Below are positions 35,333 to 44,126 of a stretch of DNA of 64,000 nucleotides, piece after piece. The DNA is from Sporomusaceae bacterium. Lineage in GTDB: Bacteria > Bacillota > Negativicutes > Sporomusales > UBA7701. The first letter of the stretch is position 1, and each line of letters begins with the position of its first letter. The stretch is taken from the NCBI GenBank assembly GCA_031460455.1, contig JAVKTQ010000012.1:51832-115831 (forward strand). The letters run 5' to 3'. The notes below the pieces were generated by a model. The model saw only the letters and a list, made by a program, of their open reading frames with translations, did no database searches and had not been told where the DNA came from. A program made the position numbers and the translations under genes.

Positions 35333-35551
35333 GGCGGGGGCGGCGCTGGGTGCGGCCCCGTATAGCGAGCGGAGGCGGCGGCCGCTACTTAGCGAGAGAG
35401 CCGGTAGCAGCACCGCGCGAGCGGCCATGGACGGCCGCGAGAACCGACAAATGAACATGGAAGTGATTTTGGCGGTGGCGCGGTGCTGTCGGCGACGAGC
35501 TTACGTAAGACCGCCGCCGGAGCGTGGGGCAATCCAGCGCCGCCCCCCGCC
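35333..35551. repeat. Long imperfect inverted repeat B
   Basis: The left arm begins GGCGGGGGCGGCGCTGG (35333-35349) and ends near AGCAGCACCGC (35406-35416). The right arm begins GCGGTGCTG (35480) and ends CCAGCGCCGCC...CGCC (to 35551). The arms pair at both ends with a less regular middle. The centre carries GCGGCC/GGCCGC around ATGGAC. It lies 39 bp after repeat A. Confidence 0.65.
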
Positions 35552-35606
35552 GGCTAGATAAGCCCGGAGAACGAGGAAGAGAACCTGTAGGTTTCGAGGA
35601 AAGAGA

Positions 35607-35640
35607 AAAAAACCCGACTGGAATTTACTCCGGCCGGGTC
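35607..35640 (-). terminator. Terminator of the mobA-fdh operon
   Basis: On the minus strand ACCCGGCCGGA pairs with TCCAGTCGGGT (one mismatch, one wobble), followed by six or more T residues. It lies just after the mobA stop codon. Confidence 0.75.
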
Positions 35641-35645
35641 TTTCG

Positions 35646-36248
35646 TTATTTTACCAGTTCCTGCGCCCGTTCGAGGTCTTCGGGGGTGTTGATGTTGATG
35701 AAGGCGGTGTCGTCGGGGAGGAGGGCGCGGATTTCGGTTTCTTGGAGGTAGCGGACGTTGACTTGGGGGAAGAAGGAGATGACGCGCCGGTCGCCGCGGG
35801 CTAGGCACGCTTCGGCGGGCGCGAGGCAGGCCGCCGAGTAGATGGTGTGCAGCGGCTCGGGGCGCTCGCCGAACTGCGGCATGACGACGTCGAAGCCGGG
35901 GGCGAGGGCGGCCATGTGGCGGACGAGCTCGGGACTGATGAACGGCATGTCGCAGCCGAAGACGAAGATGCGTTTGGCCGGCCATTGTTTGAGAGCGGCG
36001 TGGATGCCGCCCAGCGGCCCCATGTCGCGGTAGAGGTCGCTTACCGCCGGCAGGCCGAGGTAGGCGTATTCCTTGGGGGTGTTGGTCACCAGCAGGGGCG
36101 GGAGGGAGAAGAGGGCGGCGACTTTTTCGGCGATGATGTCGATGAGCTTTTTGTCGCCGAGGGTGATGAAGGATTTGTTGCGGCCCATGCGGCTGCTTTT
36201 GCCGCCGGCCAGGATCACCGGGGCGATGCCCGCAAGTTCCTTGTGCAT
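35646..36248 (-). CDS. mobA: Molybdenum cofactor guanylyltransferase MobA
   Basis: This 200-residue enzyme transfers GMP to molybdopterin to make the guanine-dinucleotide cofactor used by formate dehydrogenase. The N-terminal nucleotide-binding motif is VILAGGKSSRMGRNK. The metal-binding Asp lies in VFGCDMPFIS, and the family block VVMPQFGERPEPLHTIYS follows. It is the last gene of the minus-strand formate dehydrogenase operon, 14 bp after fdhE, so it directly serves the enzyme made upstream. Confidence 0.92.
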   Translation of the reverse strand: MHKELAGIAPVILAGGKSSRMGRNKSFITLGDKKLIDIIAEKVAALFSLPPLLVTNTPKEYAYLGLPAVSDLYRDMGPLGGIHAALKQWPAKRIFVFGCDMPFISPELVRHMAALAPGFDVVMPQFGERPEPLHTIYSAACLAPAEACLARGDRRVISFFPQVNVRYLQETEIRALLPDDTAFININTPEDLERAQELVK

Positions 36249-36262
36249 TCCTTTCGCCTGCC

Positions 36263-37060
36263 TTAGTTGACGTTATCCGGCGTTAACCAGCCGGCCCGTT
36301 CGAAAACGGCGAACATCGCCGGATGCAGGCCGCTTTCCCGCGCGGCGAGGTCGAGCTCCCAGGTTGTGAGGTAGTGGAGGGGGTAGGTGACGATGTCGGG
36401 GATGGTTTCGCGCATGTCGGCGACTTTGAGGTAGTGGCCGCATTCGTCGCAGGTTTCGATGAACCAGTCGGGCAGGTCGTCGGCGGACAGGACGGTGGCG
36501 CCCCGCTCGGCGACGTGGCCGCACAGCCCGCAGGCCGTCCGCAGGTAGATCCAGGCGGTGTGGCAATGGCTGCAGACAAGGTTCTTCTTGCCGGAGGCGG
36601 CGATGAGGCCCATGCCGGCGGGAGCGCCGCAGATGGGGCAGTAGGGTTCGAGCCAGTTGATGGTTTCTTCGTCGCCGGCGACGAGTGTTTCGCAGTAGGA
36701 GGCGAGGGCGGAATGGACTTCGGCGAGCACGAAGCCGGCTTCGTCGGGGGTGAGGGCGAGGTCGGCGGCCAGGGGAACGGTCTCGCCCCAGGAGACGGTG
36801 CGGGGGACGAGGCCCATGGCGCGACAGAAGGTTTTCGCGAGCGCGTCCAGGTCGCCTGCGCCTAAACGGATTTGCTCATAGGCGAATAACGGTTTTCCCT
36901 GGTCGATATTTTGCGGGAAAGCCGAGGTTTTCAGTTTTTGCAGCGCGTCCATCCGGGAGAACAACCCGAAGAGCTCGTCGCGGGCTTTGTTGTACTTCTC
37001 CCAGAAGGGGAGGTTGCCTGTGAGGAAGGGGTATTTGGCGCCGAAGTCTTTTAGCTGCAT
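36263..37060 (-). CDS. fdhE: Formate dehydrogenase accessory protein FdhE
   Basis: This 265-residue protein has the four-CxxC zinc/iron-binding pattern of FdhE: CPICGAP, CSHCHTAW, CGLCGH and CDECGHYLKV. FdhE is needed for activation of respiratory formate dehydrogenases, binding the catalytic subunit during sulfur/metal maturation. It lies downstream of fdnI in the same orientation, consistent with its client. A strong hairpin lies in the gap before it. Confidence 0.93.
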   Translation of the reverse strand: MQLKDFGAKYPFLTGNLPFWEKYNKARDELFGLFSRMDALQKLKTSAFPQNIDQGKPLFAYEQIRLGAGDLDALAKTFCRAMGLVPRTVSWGETVPLAADLALTPDEAGFVLAEVHSALASYCETLVAGDEETINWLEPYCPICGAPAGMGLIAASGKKNLVCSHCHTAWIYLRTACGLCGHVAERGATVLSADDLPDWFIETCDECGHYLKVADMRETIPDIVTYPLHYLTTWELDLAARESGLHPAMFAVFERAGWLTPDNVN

Positions 37061-37089
37061 TATTTTCTCCTCATTTCTGACAGGGAAGA

Positions 37090-37118
37090 AGGCGGGAAGA
37101 GGGTAAGTCTTCCCGCCT
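37090..37118 (-). terminator. Hairpin between fdnI and fdhE
   Basis: An 11-bp perfect stem (AGGCGGGAAGA/TCTTCCCGCCT) with a 7-nt loop sits 6 bp after fdnI on the minus strand. The following T run is weak (TTCTTCC), so it may reduce rather than stop transcription into fdhE and mobA, or protect the 3' end of the upstream message. Confidence 0.6.
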
Positions 37119-37123
37119 GCCGT

Positions 37124-37783
37124 TTATTGGGACGATTTGGCTTTCATTTCCTTGTACCATTTTTCGTTGTGGCCCTTGGCGAATTCCTCGTCGATGTAAC
37201 CGCTGCCCATCATGGTGTAGAATTCTTTGCTGGAGACGGGGTGGATGGCGGCGAGGTAGGCGTGGACGATGACGCCGCAGCCGAGGAAGATGCCGACGGC
37301 CGCATGGATGAGGATGGCCCAGCGCACGACCGCGGGGGGCATGCTGGCGTAGAAGAACATCGCCAGGCCGGTGGCGGCCAGGATGCAGGAGAGGCCGATG
37401 ACCATCCAGCCGAGGGATTTCTGGCCGGCGTTGTACTTGTCCTGGGGCGGCGGGGTGCCTTTGATGAACGGCGCCAGGTAGCCGCCGGCGATCTTGAACC
37501 AGGCGATGTCGTCCTTGGTGATGTTGCCGATGACTTTGAGGAATTTGACGAACAGTTTGGGATAGAGGGCGATGTAGACGAGCGGGGCGATGAAGTACAC
37601 CCAGCCGAGGTATTTGTGGACGGTGGCGGCGTTCTTGAGGCCGCCGAAGGGGAGGGCGAGGAAAGCGAGGTTTTTGTTGAAGACGGCCAGCCCGGAGAGG
37701 AGCAGGAGGACAAAGACGATCAGGTTGACCCAGTGGAAGATGCGGGTCGGTTTTTCGTGTTTCAAGATGTACCCTGGTTTCAT
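37124..37783 (-). CDS. fdnI: Formate dehydrogenase cytochrome b subunit
   Basis: This 219-residue gamma subunit has four membrane helices and His residues suited to two b hemes (FHWVN, HKYLGW, IHAAVGIF, VHAYLAAIHP). It anchors the enzyme and passes electrons to the quinone pool. The start ATG 37783 overlaps the iron-sulfur subunit stop by 4 nt (ATGA). Confidence 0.92.
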   Translation of the reverse strand: MKPGYILKHEKPTRIFHWVNLIVFVLLLLSGLAVFNKNLAFLALPFGGLKNAATVHKYLGWVYFIAPLVYIALYPKLFVKFLKVIGNITKDDIAWFKIAGGYLAPFIKGTPPPQDKYNAGQKSLGWMVIGLSCILAATGLAMFFYASMPPAVVRWAILIHAAVGIFLGCGVIVHAYLAAIHPVSSKEFYTMMGSGYIDEEFAKGHNEKWYKEMKAKSSQ

Positions 37784-38613
37784 CCTTTCATCTCCTCCTT
37801 CCCTTTGCTGTCGTCGCCGCCGTGGTGGTGATGGTCGTCCCTGGCCTGGCGGCGGGCCAGCAGGTAGTGGCCCGCGGCCGCGCCGACTGCGCCGGCGAGC
37901 ATCAGGAGGCCCATCGGGTTGAAGAGGTCTTTCCAGACGAACAGCTCGAGCGGCATGGTCGGGTTGGCCGGCAGCCCGTAGCTGGCGGGCGGGTACTTGA
38001 GGACGGACATGACCCCGAGACCGCCGAGGACCTTTTCGCCGTAGAGGTTGGCGTCTTTGTGGCCGCGCGTCTTGAGCCAATCGACCCGCTTGTGGGCTTT
38101 GGCGACGAGGGCGTCGCGGTCGCCGAATTCGAGGGCGCCGGCGGGGCAGGTTTTGACGCAGGCCGGGGTGGAGGTTTTCTGCTTGTCGTCGCCGTGCTCG
38201 GTGCGGCTGAAGCACATGTCGCATTTGTTGACATGTTTGCCGATGGCCGGGACGGTGAAGGGGCAGGCGCTGTGGCAGTAGCCGCAGGCGATGCATTTGG
38301 CGGCGTCGACGGCGGTGATGCCTTTGTCGGTCTTGCTGAGCGCGCCGCTGGGGCAAACCTTGACGCAGGCCGGCTCGCCGCAGTGGTAGCACTGGACTTT
38401 AAGGATGTTGAGCTGGGGGATGGTGTCCTGCTCGAAGTTTTCGTAGAAGCGCATGATGGTGCGCGTGTCGGGGCTGAGGGAGGGGGGGTTCTGGTAGCTG
38501 CCGGTGAAGGTGGTGCGCGTCGCTTGTTCTTCGTTCCACTGCTTGCAGGCGATCTGGCAGCCGTGGCAGCCGACGCATTTGGAGCTGTCGAAGAGATACG
38601 CCAGTCTGGCCAT
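37780..38613 (-). CDS. fdnH: Formate dehydrogenase iron-sulfur subunit
   Basis: This 277-residue beta subunit has four 4Fe-4S cluster motifs: CVGCHGCQIAC, CYHCGEPACVKVC, CIACGYCHSAC, and CDMC with CVKTC. A C-terminal membrane anchor (GLLMLAGAVGAAAGHYLLA) precedes a His-rich tail. It connects the catalytic alpha subunit with cytochrome b. It is 2 bp from the alpha gene's stop. Confidence 0.94.
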   Translation of the reverse strand: MARLAYLFDSSKCVGCHGCQIACKQWNEEQATRTTFTGSYQNPPSLSPDTRTIMRFYENFEQDTIPQLNILKVQCYHCGEPACVKVCPSGALSKTDKGITAVDAAKCIACGYCHSACPFTVPAIGKHVNKCDMCFSRTEHGDDKQKTSTPACVKTCPAGALEFGDRDALVAKAHKRVDWLKTRGHKDANLYGEKVLGGLGVMSVLKYPPASYGLPANPTMPLELFVWKDLFNPMGLLMLAGAVGAAAGHYLLARRQARDDHHHHGGDDSKGKEEMKG

Positions 38614-38615
38614 TG

Positions 38616-41609
38616 CTACGCCCTCCTTACGTTGACCATGAAGGCCTTGTACTCTGGTATCCGTACGTTGGGATCACCGGCCTGGGGGGTGAGCATGTTG
38701 GCGCTGGTGACGGTGTTGGCCAGGCCGGAGGGGTCTTCGCCGAAGAAGCCGTAGTTCCAGGGGATGCCGACGACATGGCATTTCTTGCCGTCGATGACCA
38801 TCGGCTGGAGGCGCGGGGTGACAAAGGCCTTGACCTTGATCTTGCCGCGGGCGGAGGAGACTTCGACGTATTCGCCGTTCTTGATGCCCTTGGCTTTGGC
38901 CAGCTCGGGGTCGATTTCCAGGAAGGTTTCGGGCATGGCTTCGGTGGTGGTGAGGAGCTTGCGGGTGATGTTGCCGGTCTGGTAGTGTTCGGCAACGCGG
39001 TAGGTGGTGCAGATGTAGGGGAATTCTTCGCCGCCGACGGCTGCCCATTTGTCGCGGTCGGATTTGTAGGTGACAGCCAGCGGGTTGTTCTGAACCGGGC
39101 CCATGGCGTTTTTCACCGGCGATTCCATCGGTTCGTAGTGCTCGGGGAAGGGGCCGTCGCTGGTCATGCCGCCGGGAGCGAACAGGCGGCCGAGGCCGTA
39201 GGGGACCATGATGAAGGGGGCCGTGCCCAACGGGTCGGTCGGCGCCCTGGTGCCGATGAAGTCGGGGACGTCGATGCCGGTCCATTTCTTGCCGGCGGCG
39301 TCCCAGTGGACGAGGTACTTTTTGTCGCTGAACGGTTTGCCGTCAAGGTCGCAGGAGGCGCGGTTATAGAGGATGCGACGATTCATCGGCCAGGCCCAGC
39401 CCCACTCGAGGTTAAGGCCGATGCCCTGTTTGTCGGGCTTGCGCCGCTTGGCGAGGTTGCCGGCCGGCGGGTACATGCCGCAGTAGATCCAGCTGCCGCT
39501 GGCGGTGGAGCCGTCGGCTTTGAGGGTGGCGAAGCCGGGGAGCTGTTGCTTGGTTTTGACGTCCCAGCCGTTCATTTCTTTGAAGACTTCGTCAGCGTTG
39601 TAGTGTTCGCCGCCATAGCCCCAGGTGATGTCGAGGATGGGGCCGGGGAAGACGGCGTTGGCGTCGGCGGCATAGAGCTTTTTGAGCTCCTTGATGAGCA
39701 TGTACATGACGGCGCCGTCTTCCTTGCAGTCGCCGATGGGGTCGACGGAGCGGTAGCGCATCTGCAGCCAGCGGCTGGTGTTGGTGGCTGAGCCGTCTTT
39801 TTCGACCATCGAGGCGGCGGGGAGGAGGAAGACTTCGGTTTTGATGTTCTTGGGGTTGGCGCCAGGGCGCTTCCAGAAGCGGTGGGTTTCGGATTCGAAC
39901 AGGTCGATGCCCATCATCCAGTCGAGCTTTTCGAGGCCGGCGGCGGTTTTTTCGAAGTTCGGCCCGGAGACGAGCGGGTTCATGCCCCACAGCAGCAGGC
40001 CTTTGATTTTGCCGGCGTACATGTCGTCGAAGATGTCCATGAAGCTGTGCGGGCGCGAGAACTTGGGCAGGTAGTCGAAGCAGAAGTCGTTCTCGGGCTG
40101 GGCCTTGTCGCCCCACCACGCTTTGAGGAGGCTGACGGCGAATTTCGGGGTGTTTTCGGCAAAGCTGTTTTTGACGGTGATTTTTTCGAGGTAGGTTTTG
40201 AGGTCAGGGTGGGCGGCCGCGCCCGGCGCCGCCAGGTAGCCCGGCAGGTTGCCGAACAGCAGGCCGGCGTCGGTGGAGCCCTGGACGTTGGCTTCGCCGC
40301 GCATGGCGTTGACGCCGCCGCCGGGGAGGCCCATGTTGCCCAGGAGCAGTTGGACGATGGCGAAGGCGCGGATGTTTTGCACGCCTTTGGTATGCTGGGT
40401 GAGACCCATGGCGTAGAGGAGGGTGCCGGATTTGTCGGGCACGCCGGTGGCGGAGTAGGCGGCGGCGATCTTCAGGAAGAGGTCTTGCTTCATGCCGGTG
40501 ACTTTTTCGACCAGCGCCGGGGTGTAACGGGAGTAGAACTGGGTCATGCGCTGGAAGACGCAGTCGGGGCTCTGGAGGGTGGGGTCGGTGAGCGGCGCGC
40601 CGTCAGGGCCGGTCTGGTACTGCCAGGTGGCATAGTCGTATTTCTTCTTGGCGTTGTCCCAGCCGCTGAAGTAGCCGTCCTTGAAGGCGAACTCGGGTTT
40701 GAGGAGGTAGCTGGCGTTGGTGTAGTTTTTGACGTAGGGTTCGAAGTATTTTTTGTTGGTGAGGATGTAGTTGACCAGGGCGTTGAAGAAGACGATGTCG
40801 GTGCCGGGACGGATGGGGGCGTAGATGTCGGACAGCACCGAGGTGCGGGTGTAGCGGGGGTCGACGGAGATGACGATGCCGCCTTTTTCCCGCGCCTGGT
40901 TGATGAAGCGGGCGACGCCGGGATGGTTTTCGGCGGGGTTGCCGCCGCAGACCATGATGACGTCGGCATTGGCTACGTCGGGGATGGAGTTGGTCATGGC
41001 GCCGCGGCCGAAAGATGGTGACAAACTTGCCACCGTGGAGGAGTGTCAGATACGGGCCTGGTGTTCCAGGCCGACAATGCCGAGTGCGCGGGCGAACTTC
41101 GCCAGCAGATAGTTTTCATCCGTGTCGTGGGACGCTCCGCCCAGTTGTACGAGCGCCTCGGTGCGGTTGACCGCTACGGCGCCTTCCCTGAGTTTGAAGC
41201 TGGCGTCACGGGTTTGCTTGATGCGTTTGGCGATTTCCGGGATGGCCCAGCTCCATTCTTTTTCTTCCCATTTGTCGGAGTTGGCGGCCCGGTAAAGGAC
41301 TTTTTTGAGCCGGCGGGGGCTGGCGTAGACCTCGTAGGCCGACGAGCCTTTGCCGCACAGGCCTCCCTGGTTGTTGGGGTTGTCGGGGTCGCCTTCGACG
41401 TTGACGACTTTGCCGTCCTTGGCGTAGACGAGCAGGCCGCAGCCGACGCCACAGTAGATGCAGATCGAGGGGCTGACCTTGGTGTCTTTGAGGCGGTAGG
41501 GGCGCGGGGCGGCGATGGCGGGTACGGCGAGGTTGCCGTTCCATACGGTTGCTGCACCGGCACCGGCCGCCATCAGTTTAAGAAAGGTTCTTCTGCTGAC
41601 GGTTCCCAA
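38616..41609 (-). CDS. fdnG: Formate dehydrogenase catalytic subunit, selenocysteine-containing, Tat-exported
   Basis: This is one gene of 998 codons (997 residues) with an in-frame TGA at 41048-41046 read as selenocysteine (residue 188). The flanking residues QARI-U-HSSTVASLSPSFGRGAMTN match the Sec site of FdnG-type enzymes. A hairpin begins 11 nt after the TGA (GGTGG, apical AGTT, TCACC), the position of a bacterial SECIS element. The N-terminus has a twin-arginine signal (SRRTFLK plus hydrophobic core). A 4Fe-4S motif follows (CIYCGVGCG to GLCGKG). The mature enzyme therefore faces outside the cytoplasm, oxidising formate with a Mo or W pterin. Confidence 0.93.
41011..41048 (-). promoter_or_regulatory. 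Selenocysteine UGA and candidate SECIS hairpin
   Basis: The TGA occupies 41048-41046. After an 11-nt spacer (CACTCCTCCAC) comes GGTGGCAAGTTTGTCACC, which folds to an 8-bp stem including a G-T pair. Spacing and shape match the known SECIS of E. coli formate dehydrogenase messages. SelB binding is inferred. Confidence 0.85.
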
Positions 41610-41645
41610 GTTTTCTCCTCCTTTGAAGCGTTATATATTTTAAAT

Positions 41646-43499
41646 TTAGTATTCGCACAGTTCCAGCCGCGAGAGGGTGTCCGGCGAGGGCCGTCCTTCC
41701 CCGTCCCAGCCGCGGGCCTGGTAGTATTCCTGGAGCATCGCCGCGAGCGGCGGCAGGTTGCCGGCCGCTCCGCCGTCGGGACGCGGCTCTTCGAGGATGT
41801 GGCGCGGCAGGGTGTCGTCGGCGCGGCCGATGCCGCACCTGATGTTGTAGAGGCGCTTGAGGTTGAAGATGCGTTCCCCGGTGGCCAGCATTTCCTCGAC
41901 GGTGTAGTCGAAGCCGGTGAGGCAGTTGAGCCATTCGGTGATTACGGTGAGGTTGACGCCGCCGTAGAGGAGGAATTTGCACAGTTTCATGGAGTCCATC
42001 AGGCACATGATGTCCTGGAGGCGGGCCTGGATGTCGCCCTGGTTGTTTGTGCGGAAGCGGTCGAGGATTTTGGTGATGCCGATTTCGGGCATGGTGGCGG
42101 CTTTTTCGAAGAAGTAGCTGCCGCCCTGGAGGTGGCACGCGCCCCGGTTGGAGGTGGCGTAGCCGAGGGCCATGGAGTTGAAGGCCCGCGGGTCGTGGGC
42201 CGGCATTTCGAGGCCTTTGACGTGGAAGGCGCATTCGTGGGCCCGGCCGCCGATGATTTCGGCGGCGCGCCTGACGCCGAGGCCGAGCACGCGGCCGATG
42301 CCCTCGCGGCGGCCGATGGCGTGGATGAGCCACAGCATCGCCTCGGCGTTGCCCCACACTGGCAGGTGACCGGGGGCGACGGGGCCGCCGTGGAGCCTTT
42401 CGAGGTCGACGAAGCCCTTTTCGTACAGGTCCATGAGGAAGGCGATGGACGCGCCGGTGGAGATGGTGTCGATGCCGTAGCGGTTGCACAGTTCGTTGGC
42501 CTGGGTGATGGCTTCGAGGTCGTCGATCAGGCATGCGCCGCCGAACATGCCGAGGGTTTCGTATTCCGGGCCGGCGCCGTCGACGCTGCCGTAGCGGCTC
42601 TTGTTTTTGACGGTGCGGCGGCAGCCGACGGGGCAGGACTGGCATTTGCTGCGGCCGGTTTTCATGGTGGCGCTCATCGTTTGCCCGGATATTTTTTCGA
42701 CCGCCGGCCAGCTGCCCTGCGACCAGTTTTTCACCGGCATGTCGCCGATGCGCTCGAAGCCGGTGATGCCGCCGGCTGTGCCGTATTCCTGGAGAGCGGC
42801 GGTGCGTTTTTCGATGGTGGCGGCGAGGGCTTCGATGCTGCGTTCGAGACGCTGCCGGTCGTGGACGGGGACGGGACGGTCGCCGGCAACGACGATGGCT
42901 TTGAGCCGCTTGGAGCCCATGACGGCCCCAAGGCCGCCGCGGCCGGCGGTATGGGCTTTGCGGCCTTCGGTGACGATGGTGGCCATCAGGACCTGGTTTT
43001 CGCCGGCCGGGCCGATGGCGGCGACGGTGACGTCGGGGCCGTGGATGTTTTTGAGGGCGGCGTCGGTGTCGTAGATGTCCAGCCCCCACAGATCGAATGC
43101 GTCAAATATTTCGACAATTCCGTCGTGGACGTACAAATATACTGGCCTAGTGGTCTGACCTAAAATAATTATGCCGTCATAACCCGATGCTTTTAGCACC
43201 GTCCCCCACTTTCCGCCGGCGTCGGCTTCGCCGTATATGCCGGTGAGGGGCGATTTGGTGACGACCTGGTGGCGGCCGGCGCCGGGAATGAAGGAACCGG
43301 TCATCGGGCCGGTCGTAAAGATGAGCGGGTTGTCCGGGCCGAGCGGGTCGACGTCGGGCACCGAATGCTCGAAGAGAAGCTTCGCGCCCAGGCCGCTGCC
43401 GCCAATCCAGGTGCGGCATTCTTCCCGGGTGAGCTCCTTCCAGGAGACGGTTTTAGCCGTTAAGTTCACATAGGCGAGCTTGTTGTTGTATCCGCCCAC
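41646..43499 (-). CDS. Aldehyde:ferredoxin oxidoreductase (tungsten type)
   Basis: This 617-residue AOR-family enzyme has an N-terminal domain block (YGEADAGGKWGTVLKASG), pterin-binding residues in AGRGGLGAVMGSKRLKA, a 4Fe-4S motif CQSCPVGC with a later Cys in GGAC, and the C-terminal pterin block CAFHVKGLEMPAHDPRAF. AORs convert aldehydes and acids with ferredoxin as electron carrier, usually with W. The MoaD-like gene just upstream and the formate dehydrogenase genes downstream (37 bp) suggest co-expression of the two Mo/W enzymes. Confidence 0.92.
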   Translation of the reverse strand: MGGYNNKLAYVNLTAKTVSWKELTREECRTWIGGSGLGAKLLFEHSVPDVDPLGPDNPLIFTTGPMTGSFIPGAGRHQVVTKSPLTGIYGEADAGGKWGTVLKASGYDGIIILGQTTRPVYLYVHDGIVEIFDAFDLWGLDIYDTDAALKNIHGPDVTVAAIGPAGENQVLMATIVTEGRKAHTAGRGGLGAVMGSKRLKAIVVAGDRPVPVHDRQRLERSIEALAATIEKRTAALQEYGTAGGITGFERIGDMPVKNWSQGSWPAVEKISGQTMSATMKTGRSKCQSCPVGCRRTVKNKSRYGSVDGAGPEYETLGMFGGACLIDDLEAITQANELCNRYGIDTISTGASIAFLMDLYEKGFVDLERLHGGPVAPGHLPVWGNAEAMLWLIHAIGRREGIGRVLGLGVRRAAEIIGGRAHECAFHVKGLEMPAHDPRAFNSMALGYATSNRGACHLQGGSYFFEKAATMPEIGITKILDRFRTNNQGDIQARLQDIMCLMDSMKLCKFLLYGGVNLTVITEWLNCLTGFDYTVEEMLATGERIFNLKRLYNIRCGIGRADDTLPRHILEEPRPDGGAAGNLPPLAAMLQEYYQARGWDGEGRPSPDTLSRLELCEY

Positions 43500-43514
43500 G
43501 GTGGCGCCTCCGCA

Positions 43515-43790
43515 TCATCCGCCCATTATCGGGGGAATAAATTCCAGTTCGTCGGTGTCGTCGAGTCTGTCGTCGGGGTTGAGCAGATACCGGCCGTTTT
43601 TGAACGCCATCCAGACGTAGGGCACGAAGCCGTCGGCCGTGCCGTCGCGGAAAACCTCGGTATGGGAGAAGCGGCCGGCCAGGATGGCGACGATTTCGTC
43701 GACCGTGAGCGGCTGCGGAGCGTCGATGGTGCATTCCCCGGCGCCCAGGCGTTTCGCTAGCGGGCTGGCAAATCTGATGCGCATCTTCAT
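43515..43790 (-). CDS. MoaD/ThiS-type sulfur carrier protein
   Basis: This 91-residue ubiquitin-fold protein has the activated C-terminal Gly-Gly (PPIMGG) and the MoaD-like core (ELEFIPPIMGG, RFASPLAKRLG). MoaD-like proteins deliver sulfur for molybdopterin synthesis; their genes often precede AOR genes, as here (15 bp). It may be specialised for tungstopterin. A tandem repeat lies upstream on the plus-strand map at 43911-43985. Confidence 0.9.
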   Translation of the reverse strand: MKMRIRFASPLAKRLGAGECTIDAPQPLTVDEIVAILAGRFSHTEVFRDGTADGFVPYVWMAFKNGRYLLNPDDRLDDTDELEFIPPIMGG

Positions 43791-44126
43791 ACCTCTCGTA
43801 AACCGGCAAACGCGCCGGATGAGTTTGTGAAAAAATTCGCAATATCCTGCTGATTTCGGAGTTTTGCTTAATATTTCTCTGCCTTACGATAATCTCCTCT
43901 AAATAGAAGCAAAAATTGGCCATTAACAAACGCAATTGCCATCAAAGGATTTTTTGGGCATCACCAAACCCGATTGCCATCAAAGCGGGAGACGGTAAGA
44001 GGGGTTTGTCAATCCCACGCCGCAAAGGAGGAGGATTTGAGGCAGTGGCATGGAAAGATATTGATGGCGGGAAATGTCGGAACATTTGGAAAGATGGCAG
44101 ATAGACGATTTTTGGAGGTGCAAGTG
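43791..44126. other. Divergent intergenic region between moaD and the serine hydrolase
   Basis: This 336-bp gap between divergently transcribed genes contains the tandem direct repeat. The segment nearest moaD (43791-43910) is AT-rich. The segment 43986-44126 has a GGAGGAGGATTTGAGG stretch and a good GGAGG before the hydrolase start, but no convincing further gene. Promoters for both directions must lie here; none stands out. Confidence 0.5.
43911..43985. repeat. Tandem imperfect direct repeat, two 37-bp units
   Basis: The units 43911-43947 and 43949-43985 are 37 bp each with a period of 38 bp, and they match at 29 of 37 positions. The best-conserved end is ATTGCCATCAAAG in both; the other conserved core is TTGG-N-CAT and CAAAC. 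They lie upstream of the minus-strand moaD-AOR-fdh operon and may be operator sites of a regulator. No coding function is seen. Confidence 0.6.

Larger units (their letters stand above)
34971..35606. other. Non-coding region with two structured inverted repeats
   Basis: There is no credible gene in about 640 bp. Nearly all of it is occupied by inverted repeats A and B. The short linker between them (35294-35332) is AT-richer and contains AATATT. The region could be a pair of miniature mobile elements, a structured RNA locus, or an intergenic repeat family. I see no terminal target-site duplications. Confidence 0.6.

Noticed and set aside
34930..35561. Arg-rich open frames in the inverted repeat region (for example 34930-35328 minus, 35223-35561 plus)
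   Set aside because: Low-complexity Arg/Ala/Pro translations over palindromic DNA, without ribosome sites; explained by the inverted repeats.
41034..41048. Apparent stop codon splitting fdnG into two genes
   Set aside because: The TGA is at the known selenocysteine position with a following SECIS-like hairpin and uninterrupted homology on both sides; it is not a pseudogene.
43453..43935. Minus-strand open frame of 160 residues spanning moaD and the gap upstream
   Set aside because: It is in another frame from the clear MoaD-like protein at 43515-43790, has no good ribosome site and covers the tandem repeat.
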